Assembly (NCBI GenBank): GCA_036522155.1
Contig: DATDGI010000268.1
Location: 1 to 64,000 of the forward strand
Reading direction: 5' to 3'
DNA: 64,000 nucleotides
From: UBA9676 sp036522155
GTDB lineage: Bacteria; Actinomycetota; Actinomycetes; Streptosporangiales; Streptosporangiaceae
Part shown: piece after piece, positions 42,936-51,457 of the stretch
Layout of the letters: the number at the start of each line of letters is the position of its first letter
Position numbering within the stretch: position 1 is the first letter of the stretch
The notes under the pieces: generated by a model
Databases searched by the model: none
What the model saw: the letters and a program-made list of their open reading frames with translations, nothing else
Told to the model about the DNA's origin: nothing
Translations under genes and position numbers: made by a program

Positions 42936-43778
42936 GTGTCCGGTACAGGTGGAGTCGTGCTGGCGGGCGGGCGGTCGTCACGGATGGGCACGCCCAAGGC
43001 CGCCTTGGAGTGGCACGGGTCGACCTTGCTGCGCCGGACGGTGGGGGTTATCGCGCGGGTCGTGGATGGGCCCGTGGTGGTGGTGCGGGCGCCGGGGCAG
43101 GAATTGCCGGAACTGCCGGTGGGGGTGGAGGTAGTCGAGGATCCGGTTGAGGGCAAGGGGCCGATCCAGGGGATCGCGGTGGGACTGGCGGCGCTGGCCG
43201 GGCGCGCCGAGGTGGCGTTTGTCAGCTCGACGGATATGCCGTTCCTGCATCCGGCGTTCGTGCGGCGGGTGCTGGCGGCCGTGCGGGACGGGGTGGATGT
43301 GGGGCTGCCGGTGGCGCGGGGGTATCCGCAGCCGCTGGCCGCGTCGTACCGGGTCACGCTGGCGCCGGTCGCCGAGCGGCTGGTCAAGGAGGAGCGGCTG
43401 CGGCCCGCGTTCCTGTTTGAGGAGTGCACCGTTACCCGGCTAGACGAGGGGGCGCTGCGGGCTGATCCGGTGGTGGCGGCGTTCGATCCGGAACTCGATT
43501 CGGTGCTGAACGTCAACGAGCCGGCCGACTATGAGCAGGCGCGAGGGCGGGCGGCACCGGAGGTGACGGTGCAGCGGTTCGGGCCGCTGGCGGTCGGGCG
43601 GCGCGGGCCGGAGCCGGTCCGGGCGGCCACGGTCGCGGAGGCGGCGGGCGCCGCCGGGGTGGCGCTGGACGGGCATGTGGTGGCGGCGCTGAACGGGGAC
43701 CAGATCACCCGGGACGGCGAGGTCCCGCTGGCCACCGGCGACGTGGTGTTCTTCCTGTCCGCCGACGCGGGCGGCTGA
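42936..43778 (+). CDS. MobA-type nucleotidyltransferase fused to a MoaD/ThiS-like ubiquitin-fold domain
   Basis: 280 aa from GTG 42936. Residues 1-205 are a MobA-like GTP:molybdopterin nucleotidyltransferase: VVLAGGRSSRMGTPKA at 7-22, PIQGIAVGL, SSTDMPFLHP at 97-106 and VLNVNEPADYE. Residues about 208-280 form a beta-grasp MoaD/ThiS-like domain that ends in a free C-terminal Gly-Gly (SADAGG), the tail that MoeB/ThiF enzymes adenylate for sulfur transfer. The stop is only 6 bases before the aldehyde oxidoreductase gene. Codons are rich in GGG/GTG compared with neighbours. It is probably dedicated to the pterin cofactor of the downstream enzymes. Confidence 0.82.
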   Translation: MSGTGGVVLAGGRSSRMGTPKAALEWHGSTLLRRTVGVIARVVDGPVVVVRAPGQELPELPVGVEVVEDPVEGKGPIQGIAVGLAALAGRAEVAFVSSTDMPFLHPAFVRRVLAAVRDGVDVGLPVARGYPQPLAASYRVTLAPVAERLVKEERLRPAFLFEECTVTRLDEGALRADPVVAAFDPELDSVLNVNEPADYEQARGRAAPEVTVQRFGPLAVGRRGPEPVRAATVAEAAGAAGVALDGHVVAALNGDQITRDGEVPLATGDVVFFLSADAGG

Positions 43779-43784
43779 CCGGCG

Positions 43785-45584
43785 ATGGCGGCCGGCGGGT
43801 ACTTCGGGCAGGCGCTGGTGGCGGACGCCAGCACCGGCACCGCGCGCACCCTGCCGCTGCCCGACGACCTGCTGCGCGCCTACATCGGCGGCGCCGGGCT
43901 CGGTACCTGGCTGCTGCAGCACCTGAGCCCGGCCGGCGCCGATCCGCTGGGGCCGGAGTCGCCGCTGGCATTCGTGTTCTCGCCGCTGGTCGGCACCCCG
44001 CTGACCACCAGCGCCAAGTTCGCCGTGGTGGCCAAGTCACCGCTCACCGGGATGCTCAACGACGCGCTCTCCTCCAGCCATTTCGCCATCTCGGGGAAGC
44101 TGACCGGGCACGATGCCATCGTCGTGACGGGCGCCTGCGACCGGCTTTCCGTTCTGCTCGTCGACGGCGACGGGGCGCGCTTCAGCAGCGCCGCCGACCT
44201 GGTCGGCCTGCCGGCGGCGCAGGCGGAGACCCGGCTCCGGGAGCGGCTGGGGAAGGGCTGGCGGGTCGCCGCGATCGGGCCGGCCGGTGAGCGCGGCGTC
44301 CGCTACGCGACCATCTCCCACGACGGGCGGCATGCCGGGCGGGGCGGGCTCGGTGCCGTGATGGGCGCCAAGCAGCTCAAGGCCATCGCGGTCCGGGCCG
44401 CCACCAAGGTCGCGCCCGCGCACCCCGAACTGGTGCTGGCCGCCGCCCGCGACCTGCGGGCCCGGTCGTTCGGGCCAGCCACCGCCAAGTACCGGGAGCT
44501 GGGCACGCTGGCCAACCTGCTGGCCTTCAACGCCTTGTCCACGCTGCCCACGCGGAACTTCCAGGCCGCGACCTTCACCGACGCCCCACGGCTGGCGGCG
44601 GAGGACCTAGCGGAGATGCGGCGGGTGACGCGGAACAGCTGCGCGTCCTGCACGATCGGCTGCGAGCACATCTACTCCGCCCGCGGCGGCAAGCAGATGC
44701 GGGTCGAGTACGAGAACGTGTTCGCGCTCGGCCCCATGTGCGGGGTGTCGGATCCGGACGCGGTGCTGACCGCCAGCGCCCTGTGTGACGAACTGGGGAT
44801 CGACACCATCTCCGCGGGCGGCACGATCGCCTGGGCGATGGAATGCGCCGAACGGGGCCTCATCGACGCGCCATGGCTGCGGTTCGGCGACGCCAGTGCG
44901 CTGCTGCGGGCGCTGGCCGAGATCGGCGAGCGCAGCGGCCTGGGCGAACTGCTGGCCGACGGCTCCCGGCGGGCCGCGGAGCGGGTCGGTGGCGGCTCGG
45001 CGGCGTTCGCCCCGCAGGTCAAGGGCCTGGAACTGCCCGGCTATGAGCCGCGGACGCTGCAGGCGATGGCGCTCGGCCTGGCGGTGAACGCCCGCGGCGC
45101 GGACCACAACCGGTCCGGTGCCTACGAGGCCGACCTGTCCGGCGACCTGGACCGGCTCGCGGGCGGCGACGCGCACGTGGCCGCGGCGATCGAGACCGAG
45201 GACCGGGCCGCGGTGATGGACTCGCTCATCCTGTGCAAGTTCCTGCGCGGGGTGTTCACCGACCCGTTCGGCGAGTGGGCCGCGCTGCTGTCCGCGGTCG
45301 CGGGATGGGACGTGGACGCCGCCGAACTGCGGCAGACCGCCCGCCGGATCGTGCTGGCCAAGCGGGTGTACAACATCCGGGAAGGCTGGCAGCCGGAGGA
45401 CGACTGGCTGCCGGACCGGCTGCTGACCGAGCCGGTCACGGTCGGATCCGGCCGGGTGGCCACGCTGACCCCGCAACGGCTGCGCGGCATGATCGACGCC
45501 TATTACCTGGCGCGCGGGCTTGATGGCCGGGGCCACCCGCGCCCGGCGGATCTGGCTGGTCTCCGGCAGGAAACTATGTCGTAA
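43785..45584 (+). CDS. aor: Aldehyde:ferredoxin oxidoreductase (tungstopterin enzyme)
   Basis: 599 aa, the normal AOR length. The N-terminal AOR_N domain has IGGAGLGTWLL and SAKFAVVAKSPLTG. The [4Fe-4S] ligands are Cys286, Cys289, Cys293 (SCASCTIGCEH) and Cys484 (LILCKFLRG). The pterin-binding stretch is NARGADHNRSGAYE. AORs oxidise aldehydes to acids, or reduce acids with low-potential electrons, using a tungsten bis-pterin. They are typical of anaerobes and rare in actinobacteria. No separate AorA-type ferredoxin or FAD subunit is adjacent. The formate dehydrogenase and NuoEF genes follow. Confidence 0.9.
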   Translation: MAAGGYFGQALVADASTGTARTLPLPDDLLRAYIGGAGLGTWLLQHLSPAGADPLGPESPLAFVFSPLVGTPLTTSAKFAVVAKSPLTGMLNDALSSSHFAISGKLTGHDAIVVTGACDRLSVLLVDGDGARFSSAADLVGLPAAQAETRLRERLGKGWRVAAIGPAGERGVRYATISHDGRHAGRGGLGAVMGAKQLKAIAVRAATKVAPAHPELVLAAARDLRARSFGPATAKYRELGTLANLLAFNALSTLPTRNFQAATFTDAPRLAAEDLAEMRRVTRNSCASCTIGCEHIYSARGGKQMRVEYENVFALGPMCGVSDPDAVLTASALCDELGIDTISAGGTIAWAMECAERGLIDAPWLRFGDASALLRALAEIGERSGLGELLADGSRRAAERVGGGSAAFAPQVKGLELPGYEPRTLQAMALGLAVNARGADHNRSGAYEADLSGDLDRLAGGDAHVAAAIETEDRAAVMDSLILCKFLRGVFTDPFGEWAALLSAVAGWDVDAAELRQTARRIVLAKRVYNIREGWQPEDDWLPDRLLTEPVTVGSGRVATLTPQRLRGMIDAYYLARGLDGRGHPRPADLAGLRQETMS

Positions 45585-45609
45585 CACGACGGATACCGCG
45601 GACCCTCGC

Positions 45610-45646
45610 TTGAAGTGATGTCGTGGCGCGGCAGATACTCAGGTCA
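45610..45646 (+). promoter_or_regulatory. Candidate leaderless promoter of the formate dehydrogenase genes
   Basis: TTGAAG at 45610-45615 and GATACT at 45634-45639 are separated by 18 bases. A start site seven bases on would fall on the ATG at 45646. The heptamer ATGTCGT occurs at 45576-45582 and 45618-45624, and the first is part of GTCGT-AAC-ACGAC. These may be regulator sites. Confidence 0.4.
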
Positions 45647-48540
45647 TGGCTATCCCCGTGCAAGCCCGTCCCAGGACGGTCACTCTCACCATCGACGGGC
45701 GTGAGGTCACCGTCGCCGAGGGCACCAGCATCTGGGCCGCGGCCAAGGCGGCGGGGATCGACATCCCGGTCCTGTGCCACGACGAGCGTTACGACCCGGT
45801 GGGCGTCTGCCGGATGTGCGTGGTCGACGTCGGCGCGCCCGCGTTCGCCGCCGCCTGCGTCCGTGCCTGTGAGGACGGCATGCAGGTGAAGACCGCCACC
45901 ACCGAGGTGGAGCGCAGCCGGGCCATGCTGACCGGGCTGCTGCTGGCCGACCAGCCCGCCCGCGAGCGCGACCCCAAGCAGACCACCACCGGCGACAACG
46001 AGCTGCTCGCCCTGGCCGACCGGTACGGCGTGACCCAGGACGGCGGCCTGCCGCTGGCCAGGGGCCGCGGCACCGATGTGTCCAACCCGGTCATCGCCGT
46101 TGACCACGACTCGTGCATCCTGTGCGACCGGTGCGTGCGGGCCTGCGACGACATCCAGGGCAACGACGTCATCGGCCGCAGCGGCAAGGGATACGCCACC
46201 CGGATCGCCTTCGACCTGAACGACCCGATGGGGAATTCCTCGTGCGTCACCTGCGGGGAGTGCGTGGCCGCCTGCCCGACTGGGGCGCTGACCAACAAGC
46301 CGATCCGGAACATCCCGATCCGGCCGCGGGCCGAGCTTGACCAGGTGGACACGGTCTGCCCGTACTGCGGCGTGGGCTGCGCGCTGACCTACAACGTGGA
46401 CCGGGAACGGGGCGCGATCGCGTTCGCCGAAGGCCGGGACCAGCCCGGCTCCAAGAGCCGCCTGTGCGTCAAGGGCCGGTACGGCTGGGACTACGCCGCC
46501 TCCCCGCAGCGCCTCACCGTGCCGCTGATCCGGCGGAAGGACTCCTACCCCAAGGGCCCGCTGTCCACCGAGGTCCGCGGTGACATGGCGGGGGACCGCG
46601 GCCCGGCCGGCGGCAACGGCCAGGGCGGCGACGGGCGCAGCGACAAGCGCCGCCGCAAGCCGGGCGGGCTGGTCGACTACGCCGAAGTGCTGCCGCACTT
46701 CCGGGAAGCGACCTGGGAGGAGGCGCTGGATCTGGTCGCCCGCCGGCTGACCGAGATCCACGCGGCCGGCGGCCCGGCCGCGATCGCCGGCTTCGGCTCG
46801 GCCAAGTGCTCCAACGAGGAGGCCTACCTCTTCCAGAAGCTGATCAGGACCGGCTTCCACACCAACAACGTGGACCACTGCACCCGCCTCTGCCACGCCT
46901 CCAGCGTGTTCGCGCTGTTCGAGGGCATCGGCTCCGGCGCCGTCTCCACCACCTACGGCGACGTGGTCAACGCCGACGTGGCCATCGTGACCGGGACCAA
47001 CACGACCGCCAACCATCCGGTCGCGTCGTCGTTCTTCAAGCAGGCCCGCCGCCAGGGCACGACGATCATCTACGTCGATCCGCGGGCCGACAAGATGGCC
47101 GAGCACGCCGACATCTACTGCCAGCTCAAGCCCGGCACCGACGTGGCGTTCTACAACGCGATCATGCACGAGGTGATCAGGCTGGGGCTGACCGACAGCG
47201 ACTTCATCGCCAACCGGACCAGCAACTACGACGCGCTCGCCCGGACCGTCGCCGACTACCCGCCGGAACGGGGCGAGCAGATCACCGGCGTGCCCGCCGA
47301 CGTGATCCGCCGGGTGGCCAGGATCTGGGGCGAAGCCAAGGCCGGGATCATCTTCTGGGGCATGGGCATCTCCCAGCACACCACCGGCACCGACAACGCC
47401 CGCTGCCTGATCGCTCTGTGCTCGATCACCGGCAACGTGGGCCGGCCCGGCAGCGGGCTGCACCCGCTGCGCGGCCAGAACAACGTCCAGGGCGCCTCGG
47501 ACATGGGCCTGATCCCGATGTTCTACCCGGACTACAAGCGGGCGGACGACCCGGCCGTGCACGCCAGGTTCGAGGAGTTGTGGGACACCGACCTGGACCC
47601 CAAGCGCGGGCTCACGGTCACCGAGATCATCGGCTCGGCGCTCAAGGGCGGCGTGCGCGGGATGTACATGATGGGGGAGAACCCGTTCCTGTCCGACCCC
47701 AACATCAACAAGGTCCGGAAGGCGCTGTCGGCGCTGGAGTTCCTGGTGGTGCAGGACATCTTCCTGACCGAGACCGCCGAGTTCGCCGACGTGATCCTGC
47801 CCGCCTCGTCCTACCTGGAAAAGGAAGGCACCTACACCAACACCGACCGGCGGGTGCAACTGGCCCGCAAGGTGCTCGATCTCCCGGGCCAGGCGCGGGT
47901 GGACTGGGAGGTGGTGCAGGACATCGCCAACCGGATCGGGCTCGGCTGGACCTACACCAGCGCCCGCGACGTGTTCGAGGAGATCGTCGCGGTGATGCCC
48001 AACTACACCAACCTCAGCTACGACAACCTGGGGCTGACCGGCAAGCTGTACCCGAACCCCGATCCCGAGCACAGCGACGGGACGGTGGTGCTGTTCGGCG
48101 AGAAGTTCAACACCCCCGACGGGCTGGCCCACCTGGTGCCGGCCGAATGGCTGCCGGCCAAGGAACTGCCCGACGAGCAGTACCCGTTCGTGCTGAACAC
48201 CGGCCGGCTGCTGCAGCACTGGCACACCGGCACGATGACCCGCCGGTCGTTCGCGCTGGACGCGATCAGCCCGCGCGCGGAGGTGTACCTGAACCCGGGT
48301 GACGCGGCCGCGCTCGGCCTGGCCGACGGGGACCGGGCCCGGGTGACCTCCCGGCGCGGCACGATCGTGCTGGACACCCGGGTGTCGCACCGGGAGGCCC
48401 CGGGGAATGCGTTCATCCCGTTCCACTTCCGGGAGGCGGCGGCGAACCTGCTGACGATCGACGAGATCGACCCGATGGGCAAGATTCCCGAGTTCAAGTT
48501 CTGCGCCGTCCGTATAGAGCCCGCCGGGGAGCAGGACTGA
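45646..48540 (+). CDS. fdhA: NAD-type formate dehydrogenase alpha subunit (Mo/W bis-pterin)
   Basis: 964 aa. In order: a [2Fe-2S] NuoG-like domain (Cys44, 55, 58, 71); two [4Fe-4S] clusters (Cys157/160/163/167 and Cys200/203/206/210); the molybdopterin-domain [4Fe-4S] (Cys238/241/245/274); and the catalytic domain. In the catalytic domain Cys416 (HCTRLCHASS) occupies the selenocysteine position and is followed by His417. A C-terminal aspartate-decarboxylase-fold domain holds the pterin (NTGRLLQHWHTGTMTRR). A Gly/Lys/Arg-rich insert at about 313-342 is unusual. It oxidises formate to CO2 and passes electrons to the NuoEF partner, and may run in reverse. Cytosolic. Confidence 0.92.
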   Translation: MAIPVQARPRTVTLTIDGREVTVAEGTSIWAAAKAAGIDIPVLCHDERYDPVGVCRMCVVDVGAPAFAAACVRACEDGMQVKTATTEVERSRAMLTGLLLADQPARERDPKQTTTGDNELLALADRYGVTQDGGLPLARGRGTDVSNPVIAVDHDSCILCDRCVRACDDIQGNDVIGRSGKGYATRIAFDLNDPMGNSSCVTCGECVAACPTGALTNKPIRNIPIRPRAELDQVDTVCPYCGVGCALTYNVDRERGAIAFAEGRDQPGSKSRLCVKGRYGWDYAASPQRLTVPLIRRKDSYPKGPLSTEVRGDMAGDRGPAGGNGQGGDGRSDKRRRKPGGLVDYAEVLPHFREATWEEALDLVARRLTEIHAAGGPAAIAGFGSAKCSNEEAYLFQKLIRTGFHTNNVDHCTRLCHASSVFALFEGIGSGAVSTTYGDVVNADVAIVTGTNTTANHPVASSFFKQARRQGTTIIYVDPRADKMAEHADIYCQLKPGTDVAFYNAIMHEVIRLGLTDSDFIANRTSNYDALARTVADYPPERGEQITGVPADVIRRVARIWGEAKAGIIFWGMGISQHTTGTDNARCLIALCSITGNVGRPGSGLHPLRGQNNVQGASDMGLIPMFYPDYKRADDPAVHARFEELWDTDLDPKRGLTVTEIIGSALKGGVRGMYMMGENPFLSDPNINKVRKALSALEFLVVQDIFLTETAEFADVILPASSYLEKEGTYTNTDRRVQLARKVLDLPGQARVDWEVVQDIANRIGLGWTYTSARDVFEEIVAVMPNYTNLSYDNLGLTGKLYPNPDPEHSDGTVVLFGEKFNTPDGLAHLVPAEWLPAKELPDEQYPFVLNTGRLLQHWHTGTMTRRSFALDAISPRAEVYLNPGDAAALGLADGDRARVTSRRGTIVLDTRVSHREAPGNAFIPFHFREAAANLLTIDEIDPMGKIPEFKFCAVRIEPAGEQD

Positions 48541-50213
48541 TGGCCAAGGCCCAGGCCCGGATCCCGGGCGTCGAGGCCCGCGCGGGCAAATTCCCCGGCC
48601 CCAGCCTGATCCCGGCCCTGCAGGCGATCCAGGAGCGGGTCGGCTGGCTGCCCCGCGAGGAACTGGTCGCGCTGTCCCGGGATGTCCGGCGGCCGCTGTA
48701 CGAGATCGAGGGGCTGATCTCGTTCTACCCGCACTTCCTGACCGAGCCGCCGGTCCCTGTCCAGCTGCACGCCTGCCGTGACCTGGCCTGCTGGCTGCGG
48801 GGAGCGGGCGAGCAGACCGCTGCGCTCCGGCAGCGGTACGGGCAGGACCCAGACGTGCAGGTGACCGAGGTGTCCTGCGTGGGCCGGTGCGATGTGGCAC
48901 CCGCGGTCAGCGTCAACGAGTACCCGGCCGCCGTGGCGGATGCCGATGCGCTGGTCACCGCGGCCCGGGACGGGCAGCTGCCGCCTGCCGCGGTGCGCAG
49001 CTACGGCGGTCAGCCGTGGCCGAACGACCCCTACCCAGCGGGCGCGGAGCGGTACCAGGTGCTGCGGGCCGTGCTGGCCGGCGACCGTGACGCGGGCGAG
49101 ATCACCACCGCCCTGCAAGATTCCGGGCTGCGCGGAATGGGCGGCGCTGGGTTCCCGGCCGGCCGGAAATGGGAGCTGGTCGCGGCCCAGGAGGCCACCC
49201 CCAAGTACGTCATCTGCAACGCCGACGAATCCGAGCCGGGCACCTTCAAGGACCGGCAGATCCTGGCCGAGCAGGCCCACCTGGTGCTGGAGGGCATGCT
49301 GCTCGGCATGCTCGCGGTCGGGGCGGAGGAGGGCTGGGTCTTCATCCGGCACGAGTACGGCCCCGAGGAGCACGTCATCCGGCAGGAGATCGAGTCGCTG
49401 CGGGCGGCCGGGCTGGTCGGCGGGAACGCCGGCGGCAGCGGCCGCCGGCTGTCGGTGGAGGTGTTCACCTCACCCGGCGGCTACATCCTGGGCGAGGAGT
49501 CGGCGCTGATCGAATGCATGGAAGGGCACCGCGGCGAGCCGCGCAACAAGCCGCCCTTCCCCGGCGTGTATGGCCTGCACGGCCAGCCGACGCTGATGAA
49601 CTCGGTGGAGACGTTCGCACACGTGCCGGTCATCGCCCAGCGTGGTGCCCCGTGGTGGAAGGACCAGGGGACCGGCGAGCACGCCGGCCTGAAGTTCTTC
49701 GCCGTCTCCGGGCACATCGAGCGGCCGGGCGTCTACTGCGTGCCGATGGGCACCACCGCCCGGCAGCTGCTGGACCTGGCCGGCGGAGTGGCCGGCGGCC
49801 GGCCGCTGGCCGCGATCCAGCCCGGCGGCGCGTCGTCGAACTTCCTCGGCCCGGACCAGCTCGACGTCCCGCTCGACTTCGCCGACCTGGCCAAGGCCGG
49901 ATCCATGCTCGGCTCCGGCGCGATGGTGGTGCTGGCCGAAGGCACCGACCTGCTCGCCGCCGCCACCAACGTGCTGCGGTTCTTCCGCGAGGAATCGTGC
50001 GGCAAGTGCGTGCCGTGCCGCGTCGGCTCGGCCAAGGCCCACCAGATCCTGTCCGGCCTGCTGGCGGAGGGCGGCGGCCCGGCCGATGTAGACGGCCAGG
50101 TCACCGAGCTCGCGCAGGTCATGCGCCGGACTTCCATCTGCGGACTGGGGCAGGTGGCACTGGGGCCGGTGATGAGCGTGGTGAAGCTGGCGCGTGATCC
50201 CGGCGGACCGTGA
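48540..50213 (+). CDS. Fused NuoE-NuoF-type diaphorase (formate dehydrogenase beta/gamma)
   Basis: 557 aa. The N-terminal thioredoxin-like NuoE domain has [2Fe-2S] ligands Cys79, Cys84, Cys113 and Cys117. The NuoF domain, from about 165, has an FMN/NADH-binding GMGGAGFPAGRKW and ICNADESEPGTFKDR, and [4Fe-4S] ligands Cys487, 490, 493 and 534. Soluble NAD-dependent formate dehydrogenases (FdsG plus FdsB) use the same parts as separate chains; here they are one. It starts on the last base of the fdhA stop (TGATG), so the two are coupled and should form one NAD-reducing complex. Confidence 0.92.
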   Translation: MAKAQARIPGVEARAGKFPGPSLIPALQAIQERVGWLPREELVALSRDVRRPLYEIEGLISFYPHFLTEPPVPVQLHACRDLACWLRGAGEQTAALRQRYGQDPDVQVTEVSCVGRCDVAPAVSVNEYPAAVADADALVTAARDGQLPPAAVRSYGGQPWPNDPYPAGAERYQVLRAVLAGDRDAGEITTALQDSGLRGMGGAGFPAGRKWELVAAQEATPKYVICNADESEPGTFKDRQILAEQAHLVLEGMLLGMLAVGAEEGWVFIRHEYGPEEHVIRQEIESLRAAGLVGGNAGGSGRRLSVEVFTSPGGYILGEESALIECMEGHRGEPRNKPPFPGVYGLHGQPTLMNSVETFAHVPVIAQRGAPWWKDQGTGEHAGLKFFAVSGHIERPGVYCVPMGTTARQLLDLAGGVAGGRPLAAIQPGGASSNFLGPDQLDVPLDFADLAKAGSMLGSGAMVVLAEGTDLLAAATNVLRFFREESCGKCVPCRVGSAKAHQILSGLLAEGGGPADVDGQVTELAQVMRRTSICGLGQVALGPVMSVVKLARDPGGP

Positions 50214-51450
50214 CGTGAGCACCCGCACCGGGCGGGAGTTCTTCACCACCCGGACCGTCGGCGAGGCGCTGGCCGGGTTCCGCCCCGCCCGCCGCACCCC
50301 GCCCGAGCCGGTCCCGCTCGGTGCTGCCCTGCACCGGGTGCCGGCCGAGCCGGTGACCGCGCCGCACGCGCTGCCCGGATTCGCCCGCTCCACGGTGGAC
50401 GGGTACGCGGTCCGGGCCGCCGACACCTACGGCGTCTCCGAGGCGCTGCCCGGGTACCTGACCGTGGCGGGCGCGGTCCGGATGGGCACCGAGCCGGAGG
50501 CCGCGGTCGGCCCGGGCACGGCGGCCGCCATGCCGACCGGCGGGGTGCTGCCGGCCGGCGCGGACGCCGTGGTCATGGTCGAGTACACCCAGGAGGCGAT
50601 GCCCGGCACCATCGAGGTGGTCCGGCCGGTCGCGCCCGGCGACGGCGTGGTCCGCGCCGACGAGGACGCCGCCGCCGGCGCCGAACTGGTGCCCGCGGGG
50701 CGGCCGTTGCGCGCCCAGGACCTCGGCATGCTGGCGGCCGCCGGGATCACCAGCGTGGCCGTGCATTCCCGGCCGCGCGTCACCATCTTCTCCACCGGCG
50801 ACGAGGTGGTGCCCCCGGGCACCGCGGCGCTGCGGCCCGGCCAGGTGCGGGACGCGACCGCGGTCGCGCTGGCCGCGCTGGTGACCGGCGCGGGCGGCGA
50901 GCCGGTACCGGGCGGCATCGTGCCCGATGATGCCGCCGCGCTGGAGGCCGCGCTGCGGGCGGCGCTGGCCGCCAGCGACCTGATCGTCGTCTCGGCCGGC
51001 TCGTCGGTGGGGGCGCGGGACGAGACCGCCGGGGTGGTGGCCCGGCTCAGGCCACCCGGGATCTGGTGCCACGGCCTGGCGGTCCATCCCGGCAAGCCCA
51101 CGCTGCTGGCCGAGGCCGGCGATGTGCCGGTGATCGGCCTGCCCGGCAACCCCCGGTCCGCGCTGGTGATCTTCCGGCTGCTCGGGATCCCGCTGGTGCA
51201 CCTGGTGGGCGGCTGCACCCAGCCGCCGCCGGAGCCGGCGCTGCGGGCGCGGCTCACCCGCGGCCTGCCCTCGGTCACCGGCCGGCTCGACGTGGTCCAG
51301 GTCCAGGTGCGGGATGGCCAGGCCACCCCGGTGTTCGGGCTCTCGGCGCTGCTGTCGGTGCTCACCGCCGCCGACGGCTACCTGATCGTCCCGGAGGAGG
51401 CGACCGGGCTCGACGCCGGCACCGAGGTCGAGGTCACCTTGTATCGTTAG
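50194..51450 (+). CDS. moeA: MoeA, molybdopterin molybdenumtransferase
   Basis: 418 aa from GTG 50194, inside the NuoEF end, or GTG 50215 just after its stop. The MoeA order is complete: FARSTVDGYAVRAADT, MPTGGVLPAGADAVVMVE, the GEPH-domain FSTGDEVVPPG, VVSAGSSVGARDET, GLAVHPGKPTLLAEAGDVPVIGLPGNPRSAL, and a C-terminal beta-barrel domain. It inserts the metal into adenylylated molybdopterin. It is encoded between the formate dehydrogenase and a second MoeA. Confidence 0.9.
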   Translation: MIPADRDVSTRTGREFFTTRTVGEALAGFRPARRTPPEPVPLGAALHRVPAEPVTAPHALPGFARSTVDGYAVRAADTYGVSEALPGYLTVAGAVRMGTEPEAAVGPGTAAAMPTGGVLPAGADAVVMVEYTQEAMPGTIEVVRPVAPGDGVVRADEDAAAGAELVPAGRPLRAQDLGMLAAAGITSVAVHSRPRVTIFSTGDEVVPPGTAALRPGQVRDATAVALAALVTGAGGEPVPGGIVPDDAAALEAALRAALAASDLIVVSAGSSVGARDETAGVVARLRPPGIWCHGLAVHPGKPTLLAEAGDVPVIGLPGNPRSALVIFRLLGIPLVHLVGGCTQPPPEPALRARLTRGLPSVTGRLDVVQVQVRDGQATPVFGLSALLSVLTAADGYLIVPEEATGLDAGTEVEVTLYR

Positions 51451-51457
51451 CGGCGGC

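Noticed and set aside
46876..46896. Selenocysteine in formate dehydrogenase
   Set aside because: The active-site codon is TGC (Cys416), and no in-frame TGA occurs in the gene.
45574..48900. 1108-codon minus-strand open frame across the formate dehydrogenase gene
   Set aside because: It is an antisense shadow of fdhA with composition-driven sequence and no recognisable domain.
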